Assembly: GCF_018324685.1 (NCBI RefSeq)
Contig: NZ_AP023354.1
Span: 186,001-250,000 of the forward strand
Direction of reading: 5' to 3'
Length of the DNA stretch: 64,000 nucleotides
DNA from: Actinocatenispora sera
GTDB taxonomy: Bacteria; Actinomycetota; Actinomycetes; Mycobacteriales; Micromonosporaceae
Shown: positions 35,335 to 44,775 of the stretch, piece by piece
Layout: each line of letters begins with the position of its first letter
How positions within the stretch are numbered: position 1 is the stretch's first letter
Program-made: the position numbers and the translations under genes
Notes under the pieces: generated by a model
Told to the model about the DNA's origin: nothing
The model's input: the letters and a program-made list of their open reading frames with translations, nothing else
Database searches by the model: none

Positions 35335-37590
35335 ATGGTGCTTTCCAGGTTGGGTGAGGTACTTGCCCGGCACCGGGTGACGGTGCTGGTGGTGGCGGTA
35401 CTGGCGGCGGCGCTGGCCGGCGCGTTCGGCGGCGGCGTGGCCGACAAGCTGTCCGGCGGCGGTTTCACCGACGCGCAGTCGGAGTCGGCCCGGGTGTCGG
35501 CCGCGCTCGCGGACGACTTCCACGCCGGCGAGGCGAACTTGATCGTGCTGGTCCGCGGCGACGGCCGGCCGGAGGCGCCGGCGGTGGCGGAGCCGGCGAC
35601 CCGGCTGGCCCGCTGGGCACGGCACGCCGACGGTGTCGACGCGATGCAGTCGTACTGGACGTCCGGGCATCCGGCGAGCCTGCGGTCGTCCGACGGTACC
35701 CAGGCGCTGATCACGTTGCGGCTGGCCGGCGACGAGGACACGTACATGAAGGCGGCGCAGCGGTTGACGCCGCAGCTGACCGAGCACGCGGGCGGCCTGC
35801 ACCTGCAGTTCGCCGGTACGGCACAGGTCTACTCGGAGCTGAACAAGCAGACGCAACACGACCTGAAGATCTCCGAGGCCATCGCCACGCCGGTCACCGC
35901 GGCACTGCTGATCCTGGTGTTCGGCAGCGTGGTGGCGGCGGTGCTGCCGCTGCTGATCGGCGGGCTGTCGATCGTGACGACGATGCTGGTGCTGGACCTG
36001 CTGACGAACGTCACGTCGGTGTCGACGTACGCGCTGAACCTGACCACGGCGCTCGGGCTGGGCCTGGCGATCGACTACAGCCTGTTCATCCTCACCCGGT
36101 TCCGCGAGGAGCTGGCGGAACGCGGCGGGAAGGGCGACCGGGCCACCGTGCGGGCAGCGATCTCGGCGACGATGCACACCGCCGGCCGCACCGTACTGTT
36201 CTCCGCGGTCACCGTGGCGCTGGCGATGGCGGCGCTCGCGGTGTTCCCGCTGGACTTCCTGCGCTCGTTCGCGTACGGCGGGGTCTCGGTGGTGGTGCTC
36301 GCCGCGGCCGGCGCGCTGCTGGTGCTGCCGGCGCTGCTCGCGCTGCTCGGTACCCGGGTGAACCGGCTGGACGTGCTCGCCCGCTGGCGCCGCTCGCGCG
36401 ACCGCGGCCGGGCGGCGGGGGACCCCGGGTTCTGGCACGCGCTGGCGGTACGGGTGATGCGCCGGCCGGTGCCGTTCGGGCTCGGCGTGATCGTGATCCT
36501 CGCGGTGCTGGGCAGCCCGTTCTGGCACATCTCGTTCGGGCTGGTGGACGACCGGCAGCTGCCGGCCAGCGCCGCGGTGCAGCAGGCGTCGCAGCACCTG
36601 CGGGACGACTTCGACAGTTCCGCCGACCGATCGGTGCAGGTGGTGACGCGGGACGTGGCGACCGCCGCGCTGCCCGGCTACGCCGCCCGGCTGTCCACTT
36701 TGGACAACGTGGCCCGGGTGGACACCGCCACCGGCCGGTACGTGCATGGGCACCGGGTCGCGCCGCCGACCGCGGCGAACGCGCGGTACCGCAGCGGCGA
36801 CGACGCGTGGCTGACCGTCGTCGGTACCGGCGGCGCGCAGAGCGACGCAGCCCAGCAGTTGGTCGCAGACGTGCGCGCCGCGCACTCCCCCGGGCACGAC
36901 ACACTCGTCGGTGGGAAGGCCGCCTACCAGTACGACAGCACGCACGCGCTGATGTCCCGGCTGCCCGCGGCCGGCGCCATCATCGCGATCGCCACGCTGG
37001 TACTGCTGTTCCTGTTCACCGGCAGCGTCGTGTTGCCGATCAAGGCGATCGTGCTGAACATCCTGAGCCTGACCGCGACGTTCGGCGCGATGGTGTTCGT
37101 GTTCCAGGACGGGCATCTCGGCGCGCTGGTCGGGCATCCGATCGCGACCGGCTACCTGGACATGACGGTCCCGGTGCTGATGTTCTGCATCGCGTTCGGG
37201 CTGTCCATGGACTACGAGGTGTTCCTGCTGTCCCGGATCCGCGAGCAGTACCTGCGCACCGGCGACAACACCGCCGCCGTCGGTACCGGGCTGCAACGCA
37301 CCGGCCGGCTGATCACCGCGGCCGCGCTGCTGATCGCGCTGGTCCTGGTCGCGTTCGGTACCTCGCAGGTGGCGATGCTGAAGATGCTCGGCATCGGACT
37401 CGCGCTCGCCGTACTGGTGGATGCCACGCTGGTGCGCGGCGTGCTGGTACCGGCGTTCATGCGGTTGCTCGGCTCGGCCAACTGGTGGGCTCCGCAACCG
37501 TTGCGCTGGCTGCACGAACGCATCGGCCTGGCCGAGTCGGAGGCCGCCCCGGCGCCCGCCGCCGAGCGCGAGCCGGTCCCGGTGCCCTGA
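35335..37590 (+). CDS. MMPL/RND-family transporter
   Basis: 751 residues with twelve predicted membrane helices in two halves, each a large extracytoplasmic loop followed by five helices. Helix-rich signatures are LGLGLAIDYSLFILTRFREE in the first half, with the Asp-Tyr pair needed for proton coupling, and IAFGLSMDYEVFLLSRIREQY in the second. The first loop contains FHAGEANLIVLVRGDG. MMPL proteins export lipids or hydrophobic compounds. The ATG at 35335 follows GTGGGGAC. It may be controlled by the AraC regulator upstream. It has the short form without the extra C-terminal domain of mycobacterial MmpL3. Confidence 0.92.
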   Translation: MVLSRLGEVLARHRVTVLVVAVLAAALAGAFGGGVADKLSGGGFTDAQSESARVSAALADDFHAGEANLIVLVRGDGRPEAPAVAEPATRLARWARHADGVDAMQSYWTSGHPASLRSSDGTQALITLRLAGDEDTYMKAAQRLTPQLTEHAGGLHLQFAGTAQVYSELNKQTQHDLKISEAIATPVTAALLILVFGSVVAAVLPLLIGGLSIVTTMLVLDLLTNVTSVSTYALNLTTALGLGLAIDYSLFILTRFREELAERGGKGDRATVRAAISATMHTAGRTVLFSAVTVALAMAALAVFPLDFLRSFAYGGVSVVVLAAAGALLVLPALLALLGTRVNRLDVLARWRRSRDRGRAAGDPGFWHALAVRVMRRPVPFGLGVIVILAVLGSPFWHISFGLVDDRQLPASAAVQQASQHLRDDFDSSADRSVQVVTRDVATAALPGYAARLSTLDNVARVDTATGRYVHGHRVAPPTAANARYRSGDDAWLTVVGTGGAQSDAAQQLVADVRAAHSPGHDTLVGGKAAYQYDSTHALMSRLPAAGAIIAIATLVLLFLFTGSVVLPIKAIVLNILSLTATFGAMVFVFQDGHLGALVGHPIATGYLDMTVPVLMFCIAFGLSMDYEVFLLSRIREQYLRTGDNTAAVGTGLQRTGRLITAAALLIALVLVAFGTSQVAMLKMLGIGLALAVLVDATLVRGVLVPAFMRLLGSANWWAPQPLRWLHERIGLAESEAAPAPAAEREPVPVP

Positions 37591-37816
37591 CCCGGCCGGA
37601 ACGCCCGGTCCCGGTGTCCTGACCTGGGCGTACGCCCGGTCCGGTGCCCGACCGGGCGTCCCGACCGGCGGCGCCGGGCGGCAGCCTCGCCGGCATGCCC
37701 ACTGACCGCGGCGGCCGGATCGGCGGCCTGCGGAGCGGGCCGGCGCGGGCCGGGAAGGCGATTCGCGGTTGCGACGGAGTCCTGGTGTCAGCACCGACTA
37801 CGAGGAAGGACTCCGG

Positions 37817-37837
37817 ATGACTGAGGCAGTGACGTGA
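37817..37837 (+). other. Six-codon leader ORF overlapping the sigma factor start
   Basis: ATG at 37817 with AAGGA six bases upstream opens MTEAVT and stops at TGA 37835-37837, which overlaps the GTG start of the sigma factor gene (37834). The arrangement allows termination-reinitiation coupling. It may also be a vestige of a frameshifted true start. The sigma factor GTG has its own GAGG site. Confidence 0.35.
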
Positions 37838-38427
37838 CCGCCGGTCCGGTGGACACGGCCGCGGGGCCGGCGGACGCGGCCGACGAGGCGGAACTCGTCG
37901 CGGAGCTGCGGGACGACCCGGCGCGGTTCGCCGCCGTGTACGACAGGTACTTCCGGGTCATCTACCGCTACATCGCCGGCCGGCTGGGGCCGCAGCACGC
38001 CGACGACCTCGCCGCCGAGACGTTCCTCGTGGCGTACGCCAAGCGGGATCGGTTCGACCCGGCGCGCGGCGCGCTGCGGCCGTGGCTGTTCGGCATCGCC
38101 ACGAACATCGTGCGGCATCACCGGCGGGTGGAGGCCCGCCGCTATCAGGCACTGGCCCGAGTGCCTGTCGAGGTTGCCGCCGAGGGGCCGGAGGACCGCG
38201 CCGTCGACATCGCCGCGGCCGGGCGGCTACGGCCCCGGCTGGCCCGCGCCTTGCGATCGCTTCCGACTCGCGAGCGTGACGTGCTGCTGCTCGTGACTCT
38301 CGGCGGGCTCACCTACGACGAGGTCGGCCAATCGCTCGGCATCCCCGCGGGCACGGCCGGATCCCGGCTCAGCAGGGCCCGCGCCAAGCTTCGTACCGCA
38401 TTCGACCAGGAGACCAACCATGGATGA
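37834..38427 (+). CDS. ECF sigma factor (RpoE-like)
   Basis: 197 residues. Sigma region 2 is RFAAVYDRYFRVIYRYIAGRLG then ADDLAAETFLVAYAKRDRFDP. Region 4 is LPTRERDVLLLVTLGGLTYDEVGQSLGI with the HTH closing in GTAGSRLSRARAKLR. The GTG at 37834 is used because the frame then starts just before region 2, and longer starts are blocked. The gene downstream overlaps by eight bases and is a CU044_5270 family membrane protein, often found with such sigma factors as a possible anti-sigma or sensor partner. Confidence 0.92.
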   Translation: MTAGPVDTAAGPADAADEAELVAELRDDPARFAAVYDRYFRVIYRYIAGRLGPQHADDLAAETFLVAYAKRDRFDPARGALRPWLFGIATNIVRHHRRVEARRYQALARVPVEVAAEGPEDRAVDIAAAGRLRPRLARALRSLPTRERDVLLLVTLGGLTYDEVGQSLGIPAGTAGSRLSRARAKLRTAFDQETNHG

Positions 38428-39337
38428 GGATCTGCAGGCAGTCGCCACCCTGCTGGACACGGCGGAACCGACCACCGAGGTCATCGACGACGGGCGCCGG
38501 CGACTGCAGCGGGCCACGCTGCGCCGGCCGCGCCCCGGTCGCTGGGCGATGGGGGTGGGTGCCACCGCGGTCGTCGCCGCCGGCGCCGTCGTGGCCGTCG
38601 CGGTCACGAGCGGGCCGTCCGCGCCGACCGGAGGCAGCACGACCGGTGGGCCGCGTACGCCGGCGACCAGCACCGTGTCGGGCGGGCAGAACGTGCTGCT
38701 CGCCGCCGCCACGACCGCCGCCGACACGCCCGACGCCACCGGCACGTACTGGCACGTGAAGTTGACGTACGGCTCCGGCTCGGCCGACGAGACGTGGCGC
38801 AGCCGGGACGGCCGCCTCTGGGTGCGCGGCGACAAGACCCACGGCACGGTCGTCGCGCTGCCCATGAAGACCCCGATGCGGCTGGCCGGCACCGCGATCA
38901 GCGTGCCGGAACTCCGGTCGCTGCCACAGAACGCGACCGCGCTCCGGGCCTGGATCACCAAGGCGGTCGAGCACAACGCCGCGGACGGCTCGGTGCGCAC
39001 CAGCGGCGGGAAGCTCAGCGCCGCGCAGCGCAGCGAGCTGGTCGTCGACTCGCTGACGAGCCTGGTGTCGCAGTTGCCCGCGCCGGAACGGGTCCGGGCG
39101 GCCGCCTTCCGGGTCCTGGCGACCCGCCCCGGGGTGCGCGACCTCGGTCGCGTCGACGGCGGCCGGGCGATCTCGTTCCCGGCCGGGGACCACACCGCAC
39201 GGCTGGTGATCGACCCGAAGACCGCCCGGGTACGGGGGACGAACTTCGTCGTCACCGCCGACGGCACCGAGGTGTGGCTGTCGGCGAGCCGTGCGGCGAC
39301 CGTCACCGGCGAGTGGACCGACACGCTGCCGCGCTGA
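38420..39337 (+). CDS. CU044_5270 family protein, partner of the ECF sigma factor
   Basis: 305 residues. A short cytoplasmic N-terminus (MDEDLQAVATLLDTAEPTTEVIDDGRRRLQ, about 42 residues, split here for reading: it starts MDEDLQAVATLLD) precedes one membrane helix (AVVAAGAVVAVAVTSG). An outer domain follows with the family features GTYWHVKLTYGSG and ISFPAGDHTARLVID. This layout is that of a membrane-bound sigma-controlling partner. The ATG overlaps the sigma stop by eight bases, so expression is coupled. No zinc-binding anti-sigma motif (H-x3-C-x2-C) is visible in the N-terminal part, so the mode of control is open. Confidence 0.85.
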   Translation: MDEDLQAVATLLDTAEPTTEVIDDGRRRLQRATLRRPRPGRWAMGVGATAVVAAGAVVAVAVTSGPSAPTGGSTTGGPRTPATSTVSGGQNVLLAAATTAADTPDATGTYWHVKLTYGSGSADETWRSRDGRLWVRGDKTHGTVVALPMKTPMRLAGTAISVPELRSLPQNATALRAWITKAVEHNAADGSVRTSGGKLSAAQRSELVVDSLTSLVSQLPAPERVRAAAFRVLATRPGVRDLGRVDGGRAISFPAGDHTARLVIDPKTARVRGTNFVVTADGTEVWLSASRAATVTGEWTDTLPR

Positions 39338-39397
39338 CCCGAGCCCACCTCGCCCGGTCCGGCCCTGGTACCGGCCGGGCGGGGTCGGCCGTGGCGC

Positions 39398-39796
39398 TCA
39401 GCCGCCGATACCGGCGGGGCGCGGCTGGCGGGCGGCGCGCAGTCGCAGGCCCAGGGTGGCGATCAGCGCCGCCAGGATCGTCACGTGGTACACGATGTCG
39501 GCGGTGCGGCCGCCGCTCGCGGTGATGCTCAGCCCGACGATCACACCGACGATGCCGAAGCCCAGCGCGCCGAGCGTGAACGGGCCGGCGCCGGGCACCC
39601 GCAGCGCCGTCAGCACCGCCGCGGCCAGCAGCAACGTGCCGATCAGCCACTCGGCGACCGTCGCCGGCGGCAACCACTCGCCGTGCACGGTCGTGACGCC
39701 GAGCGGGATCCGGCCGTTCAGGTGCAGGTACCCGGCGACGCCGAAGGTGACCGCCTCGATCACCATCAGCACCCCGACCTGTCGCGTCGAGCTCAT
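39398..39796 (-). CDS. Hypothetical membrane protein with four segments
   Basis: 132 residues, four hydrophobic segments (about residues 8-25, 45-65, 72-92 and 100-120) and a short basic C-terminus. The family is not recognised; the overall shape resembles small DoxX-like or DUF4383-type proteins, but motifs do not settle it. It is convergent with the CU044_5270 gene and 214 bp upstream in orientation from the mfd terminus. Confidence 0.75.
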   Translation of the reverse strand: MSSTRQVGVLMVIEAVTFGVAGYLHLNGRIPLGVTTVHGEWLPPATVAEWLIGTLLLAAAVLTALRVPGAGPFTLGALGFGIVGVIVGLSITASGGRTADIVYHVTILAALIATLGLRLRAARQPRPAGIGG

Positions 39797-40010
39797 CTCG
39801 GACTCCCCTGTGCGGTGTCAGGCCCCCGCAGGACGCACCGTCGGCGCCGTGCTGTCGGACCCTCGACGAGGTGCCGGCGATCCGTACTGCCGGATCTCCG
39901 GATCTGACCCGCACAGCACAGCACCACGGTCGCCGCTCGGGCATCCGCCCGGGGATGGCACCGCCGTACCGCGATCGGCTTAGCACCGGGCAGACCCGGT
40001 GCTACGCCGG

Positions 40011-43000
40011 TCAGCCCGTCTTCGCCGGGGCGGGGGCGTCCAGGATGGTGGTGATCAGCTCGGCGCACCAGTTGAGCAGCGGCAGGTCACGCATCGGCTC
40101 GCCGCCGACCCGGCGGGTCGTCGGCCGGTTCACGCTGACCATGTCCACAGTGGACTTGAAGGTCGCGTCCGGGTAGAACCGCTTGAGCCGCAACTGCTTC
40201 GAGTCGGGCAGCGGCATCGGGCTGAACCGGACGTGCCGGCCCTGCAGCGACACGTCGGTCAACCCGTACCGCCGGGCGAGCAGCCGGAAGTTGGCCACCT
40301 GGAGCAGGTTCTCCACCGGGGTCGGGATCTCCCCGTACCGGTCGGAAAGCTCGGCGCGGACCTCGTCCAGCGCCGCCTCGTCGCGTACCTCGGCGAGCTT
40401 GCGGTACATCTCCAGGCGTAGCCGCTCGACCGAGATGTAGTCGTGCGGCAGGTGCGCGTCGACCGGCAGGTCGACCTTCACCTCCGCGATCTCCTCCGGC
40501 GCCTCGCCCTTGAACGCCTGCACCGCCTCGCCGACCATCCGCACGTACAGGTCGAAGCCGACGCCCTCGATGTGCCCGGACTGCTGGCCGCCCAGCAGGT
40601 TGCCGGCGCCGCGGATCTCCAGGTCCTTCATCGCCACGAACATGCCGGCGCCGAGCTCGGTGTGCTGCGCGATGGTGGCGAGCCGCTCGTGCGCCTGCTC
40701 GGTCAGCGGCTTCTCGCCCGGGTAGAGGAAGTAGGCGTAGGCGCGTTCCCGGCCGCGGCCCACCCGGCCGCGGATCTGGTGCAGCTGGGACAGGCCGAGG
40801 ATGTCGGCGCGCTCCACGATCAGCGTGTTCGCGTTCGGGATGTCGATGCCCGACTCGACGATCGTGGTGCAGACCAGCACGTCGATCTCGCGGTTCCAGA
40901 AGTCGAGCATGATCTTTTCCAGGCGCTCCTCGCCCATCTGGCCGTGCGCCACCGCGACCCGCGCTTCTGGTACCAGTTCGCGGATCCGGCGGGCCGCCTT
41001 CTCGATCGACTCGACCCGGTTGTGCAGGTAGAACACCTGGCCGTCGCGCAGCAGCTCGCGCCGGACCGCGGCGGCGACCTGCTTGTCGGCGTACGCCCCG
41101 ACGAAGGTGAGCACCGGGTGCCGCTCCTCCGGCGGGGTGGCGATCACCGACATCTCCCGGATGCCGGTCACCGCCATCTCCAGGGTCCGCGGGATCGGCG
41201 TGGCCGACATCGTCAGCACGTCGACGTGGGTACGCAGCTGCTTGAGGTATTCCTTGTGCTCGACGCCGAACCGCTGCTCCTCGTCGACGATGACCAGGCC
41301 CAGCTGCTTGAACCGGGTCTGCGAGGACAGCAGCCGGTGGGTGCCCAGGACGATGTCGGCGCTGCCGTCGGCGATGCCGGTCAGGGTCTGCTCGGTCTCG
41401 ATCGCCGTGTTGAACCGGGACAGGGTGCGGATGTTCACCGGGAACTGCGCCATCCGCTCGGTGAACGTGTTGTAGTGCTGCTGGGCCAGCAGCGTCGTCG
41501 GCACCAGCACCGCAACCTGCTTGCCGTCCTGCACCGCCTTGAACGCCGCCCGCACGGCGATCTCGGTCTTGCCGTACCCGACGTCGCCGCAGATCAGCCG
41601 GTCCATCGGGTACTGCTTGCGCATGTCGGCCTTGACCTCGTCGATGGCCTCCAGCTGGTCCGGCGTCTCCCGGAACGGGAACGCGTCCTCCAGCTCGCGC
41701 TGCCACGGGGTGTCCGGGCCGAACGCGTGGCCGGGCGAGTTCTGCCGCGCCGCGTACAACCGGATCAGCTCGGCGGCGATCTCCTTGACCGCCTTGCGGG
41801 CCCGGGACTTGGTCTTCTGCCAGTCGGCGCCGCCCATCTTGGACAGCGTCGGGTGCTCGCCGCCGACGTAGCGGGTGAGCTGGTCGAGCTGGTCGGTCGG
41901 CACGAACAGCTGGTCACCGGGCTGGTTGCGCTTGCTCGGCGCGTACTCCAGCACCAGGTATTCGCGCTCGGCGCCGTTGATCGTGCGGCGCACCATGTCC
42001 AGGTACTTCGCGATGCCGTGCTGCTCGTGCACCACGTAGTCGCCGGGCTTGAGCTCCAGCGGATCGATCGCGTTCTTCCGCCGGCGGCTCGGCATCCGGC
42101 GCATGTCCTTGGTGGACGCGCCCTTGCCGCCGGTGATGTCGTTACCGGTGATCACCACGATCTTGCCGGTCTCGTCGACGAAGCCGCGGTCCAGCCCGCC
42201 GCAGCCGACCAGGATCGACTGCGGTTCCGGCGGCTCGGCGATCGCCTCGACCAGCATGGCGCCCTGGTCGGCCTCGTGCAGCAGCTCGACCGTGCGCTGC
42301 GCCGGCCCGTGGCCCTCGAACACCAGCGCGACCGCGTACCCGTCGGCGGCCCAGCGGCGCACGTCGCCGAGCAACGCGGCACCGTCCCCGTGGTACAGCG
42401 GGGCGGGCTGCGCGCCGAGCGCGACCGCGTCGTCCGGCACCACGTCGTCCACGGCGGACGCCAGTTCGGGGTCGATCTCGGCGAGTTCGGCCTCGATCGA
42501 GGAGGGCGCCGACTCCGCCTCCACGGTGCCGAACGGGCTGAGGCTCCACCACGGCATGCCCAGCTCGTCGGCACGCCCGCGCACGTCGGCAAGGGAGTGG
42601 AAGGCGGCCGCGCCGAGGTCGATCGGCTCGGCGCCACCGGCCGCCGCGGCGGCCCAGCTGGCGGCGAGGAACTCCGCCGAGGTGGACACCAGATCGTGTG
42701 CCCGCGAGCGGATCCGCTCCGGATCGCAGGCGAGCACGACCGTACCGGTCGGCATGCCGTCGACCAGCAGCTCCAGGTTGTCGCCGCCGACCAGCGCCGG
42801 GGTCAGCGACTCCATGCCCTCCACCGGGATGCCCTCGGCGAGCTTCTCGCACATCTCCGCCAGGCCCGGGTGGTCGGCGGCCAGCGCCGCCGCTCGTGCC
42901 CGTACCTCCGGGGTGAGCAGCAGCTCGCGGCACGGCGGCGCGAGCACGACCGGCTTCTCCCCGGTCGGCTCGAACGAGCGCTGGTCGGCCACCGCGAACG

Positions 43001-43661
43001 GGCGGATCTCGTCCACCTCGTCGCCCCAGAACTCGACCCGCAGCGGGTGCTCCTCGGTCGGCGGGAACACGTCGAGAATCCCGCCGCGCACCGCGAACTC
43101 GCCGCGCCCGCCGACCATGTCGACCCGGCTGTACGCCAGGTCGGTCAGCCGCCGCGCGACCTGCTCCAGGTCCGCGGTGTCGCCGGAGGCGAGCCGCACC
43201 GGTTCCAGGTCGCCGAGCCCGCGCAACTGCGGCTGCAGCACGCTGCGCACCGCCGAGCAGACCACCCGGACCGGACCCTGCGCCGGCTCGCCGGCGACCG
43301 GGTGCGCCAGCCGGCGCAGGATGGACAGCCGCCGGGCCACCGTGTCCGAGCGCGGCGAGAGCCGCTCGTGCGGCAGCGTCTCCCAGGCCGGGTAGGACAC
43401 GACCTCGTCCGGCGGCAACAGCGAGCGCAGCGCCTCGGCCAGGTCGTCGGCCTCCCGCTCGGTGGCGGTGACCGCGAGCACCGGGCGGCCGGCGCCGGCC
43501 GCCGCGTCGGCGGCGATCGCGGCGACCACGAACGGCCGCAGCGCCGGCGGTGCGGTCAGGTCCAACCGCTGCGCGGCCGCGCCGCCTTCGCGGGCGGTGT
43601 CGCGGGCGCGAGCGAGCGCCGGGTCGGCGAGGGCAGCGGTCAGCAGGCCGGCGAGCTTCAT
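40011..43661 (-). CDS. mfd: Transcription-repair coupling factor Mfd
   Basis: 1,216 residues. Removes RNA polymerase stalled at DNA lesions and recruits UvrA. The N-terminal UvrB-like domain includes SYPAWETLPHERLSPRSD and RGGILDVFPPTEEHPLRVEFWG. The RNA-polymerase-interacting CarD-like domain is DYVVHEQHGIAKYLDMVRR with EYLVLEYA. The translocase has Walker A in ICGDVGYGKTEIAVRAAF, the DEEQ box in VIVDEEQRFGVEHKE, motif III MSATPIPRTLEMA, and the TRG region AHGQMGEERLEKIMLDFWNR. The C-terminal D7 domain ends in SVNRPTTRR. The ATG at 43659-43661 fits the conserved MKLAGLLTAAL. It is the head of the mfd-mazG-surA-eno neighbourhood. Confidence 0.98.
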   Translation of the reverse strand: MKLAGLLTAALADPALARARDTAREGGAAAQRLDLTAPPALRPFVVAAIAADAAAGAGRPVLAVTATEREADDLAEALRSLLPPDEVVSYPAWETLPHERLSPRSDTVARRLSILRRLAHPVAGEPAQGPVRVVCSAVRSVLQPQLRGLGDLEPVRLASGDTADLEQVARRLTDLAYSRVDMVGGRGEFAVRGGILDVFPPTEEHPLRVEFWGDEVDEIRPFAVADQRSFEPTGEKPVVLAPPCRELLLTPEVRARAAALAADHPGLAEMCEKLAEGIPVEGMESLTPALVGGDNLELLVDGMPTGTVVLACDPERIRSRAHDLVSTSAEFLAASWAAAAAGGAEPIDLGAAAFHSLADVRGRADELGMPWWSLSPFGTVEAESAPSSIEAELAEIDPELASAVDDVVPDDAVALGAQPAPLYHGDGAALLGDVRRWAADGYAVALVFEGHGPAQRTVELLHEADQGAMLVEAIAEPPEPQSILVGCGGLDRGFVDETGKIVVITGNDITGGKGASTKDMRRMPSRRRKNAIDPLELKPGDYVVHEQHGIAKYLDMVRRTINGAEREYLVLEYAPSKRNQPGDQLFVPTDQLDQLTRYVGGEHPTLSKMGGADWQKTKSRARKAVKEIAAELIRLYAARQNSPGHAFGPDTPWQRELEDAFPFRETPDQLEAIDEVKADMRKQYPMDRLICGDVGYGKTEIAVRAAFKAVQDGKQVAVLVPTTLLAQQHYNTFTERMAQFPVNIRTLSRFNTAIETEQTLTGIADGSADIVLGTHRLLSSQTRFKQLGLVIVDEEQRFGVEHKEYLKQLRTHVDVLTMSATPIPRTLEMAVTGIREMSVIATPPEERHPVLTFVGAYADKQVAAAVRRELLRDGQVFYLHNRVESIEKAARRIRELVPEARVAVAHGQMGEERLEKIMLDFWNREIDVLVCTTIVESGIDIPNANTLIVERADILGLSQLHQIRGRVGRGRERAYAYFLYPGEKPLTEQAHERLATIAQHTELGAGMFVAMKDLEIRGAGNLLGGQQSGHIEGVGFDLYVRMVGEAVQAFKGEAPEEIAEVKVDLPVDAHLPHDYISVERLRLEMYRKLAEVRDEAALDEVRAELSDRYGEIPTPVENLLQVANFRLLARRYGLTDVSLQGRHVRFSPMPLPDSKQLRLKRFYPDATFKSTVDMVSVNRPTTRRVGGEPMRDLPLLNWCAELITTILDAPAPAKTG

Positions 43662-43840
43662 GTACGAGTCAACTCCAGGCACGCAGAATGGCCCCCGGGA
43701 TCGCAGGCCCAGGGGTTGTGCGGCAAGCCTACGCCGGCCCACCGACAACCCGCTCCGCTCGCCGGCCGCCGCCGCTCCTCGCCGGCCGGACGCGGTGCCA
43801 TACCGGCGGAAAGCGCTATCTCAGTCGGATACCACCACGG

Positions 43841-44710
43841 TCAACGGGGATCGGCAGTGGTGCGGAGGACGTCGATGCCGGCGAGCAGCCGCGCCAGCGC
43901 GAAGTCGAACCGGGCCGCGAGGTCCGGCGCGGTCAGCTCGCCGGCCAGCGCGACGACATGCGGGTACCGGTCGGGCGGCATCGCGCGCAGCCGGCCGGCG
44001 AGCCGGTCCAGGTACTCGCGGGGCGCCATCCCGGCGGCGACCTCGGCGGACAGCCGGTTCTGCTCCGCGGCGACGAAGCCGAACAGCCAGGTCACGTACG
44101 TGTACGTGGCGAACGCGGCGTCGTGGTCGGACAACCCGGCGCCGCGCAGCACCGCCAGCAGCGCCTCGATGTTGCGCAGCGCGTTCGGCCCGGTGGTGAA
44201 CCGGCCGGCGATCAGCCGGGCGGAGTCGCGCCGGGCGAGCAGGTGCCGGCGCAGCGCGGCGGCCATCGCGGTCAGCGCGGCGCGCCAGTCGTCCTGCGCG
44301 TACCGGGTCAGGTCGATTCCGGCGAACAGTTCGTCGGCGAGCGCGTCGAGCAGTTCGTCCTTGTTCCGCACGTACCGGTAGAGCGACGCGGCACGCACCC
44401 CGAGCTCGGCCGCGAGGCCGCGCATGGTCACCGCGTCGAGTCCGTCGCGGACCATCAGCCGCACCCCGGCGTCGAGGACGACCCGCTCGGTCAGCGCCGG
44501 CTCGTCCTTGCGCGGCCGACCGCGCCGCCTCGCTCCGGCCCCGCCGCCGGGCACCCCCTCGGCCGGCGTCGCGTCGGCGGGCGTCCCGGGCCCGTGGGCG
44601 GGCGTCCCGTCGGAGCGGGCCCCGTCACTCGACGTGCCGTGCGCCGCTGCCGCGTCGGCGGGCCTTCCGTGGGCCGGTGTCCCGTGGGGCGGCGTCCGGT
44701 CGGTTGGCAT
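43841..44710 (-). CDS. TetR-family regulator with low-complexity N-terminal extension
   Basis: 289 residues. About 68 residues of disordered His/Gly/Thr/Pro/Ala sequence (repeats like TPAHG, SDGAR, TPADA) precede RRRGRPRKDEPALTERVVLDAGVRLM. The helix-turn-helix then follows: GLDAVTMRGLAAELGVRAASLYRYVRNKDELLDAL. The C-terminal domain resembles the TetR_C group that pairs with metabolic genes. The ATG at 44708-44710 follows one GTG three codons upstream; neither has a strong ribosome site. It diverges from the acyl-CoA synthetase gene and shares the operator-like site at 44746-44764. Confidence 0.88.
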   Translation of the reverse strand: MPTDRTPPHGTPAHGRPADAAAAHGTSSDGARSDGTPAHGPGTPADATPAEGVPGGGAGARRRGRPRKDEPALTERVVLDAGVRLMVRDGLDAVTMRGLAAELGVRAASLYRYVRNKDELLDALADELFAGIDLTRYAQDDWRAALTAMAAALRRHLLARRDSARLIAGRFTTGPNALRNIEALLAVLRGAGLSDHDAAFATYTYVTWLFGFVAAEQNRLSAEVAAGMAPREYLDRLAGRLRAMPPDRYPHVVALAGELTAPDLAARFDFALARLLAGIDVLRTTADPR

Positions 44711-44745
44711 GGCCCGCACGGTACCGGGCTATGCTGGTCGAGATT

Positions 44746-44764
44746 AAATGAACAGCGTTAGTTT
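44746..44764. promoter_or_regulatory. TetR operator candidate between tetR and acyl-CoA synthetase
   Basis: AAATGAAC and GTTAGTTT match in six of eight inverted positions around AGC. The site is AT-rich against a GC-rich background and ends just before the GGAGGAACG ribosome site of the synthetase gene. Binding there would block both divergent promoters. Confidence 0.5.
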
Positions 44765-44775
44765 TTGGAGGAACG

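Noticed and set aside
42130-42150. TTA triplet in the mfd region (GTTACC)
   Set aside because: It is on the plus strand and not in frame with the minus-strand gene, so it is not a TTA codon.
40443-44381. 1,312-codon plus-strand frame across mfd
   Set aside because: Antisense to Mfd and TetR. No motif, and codon third-position bias fits the minus strand.
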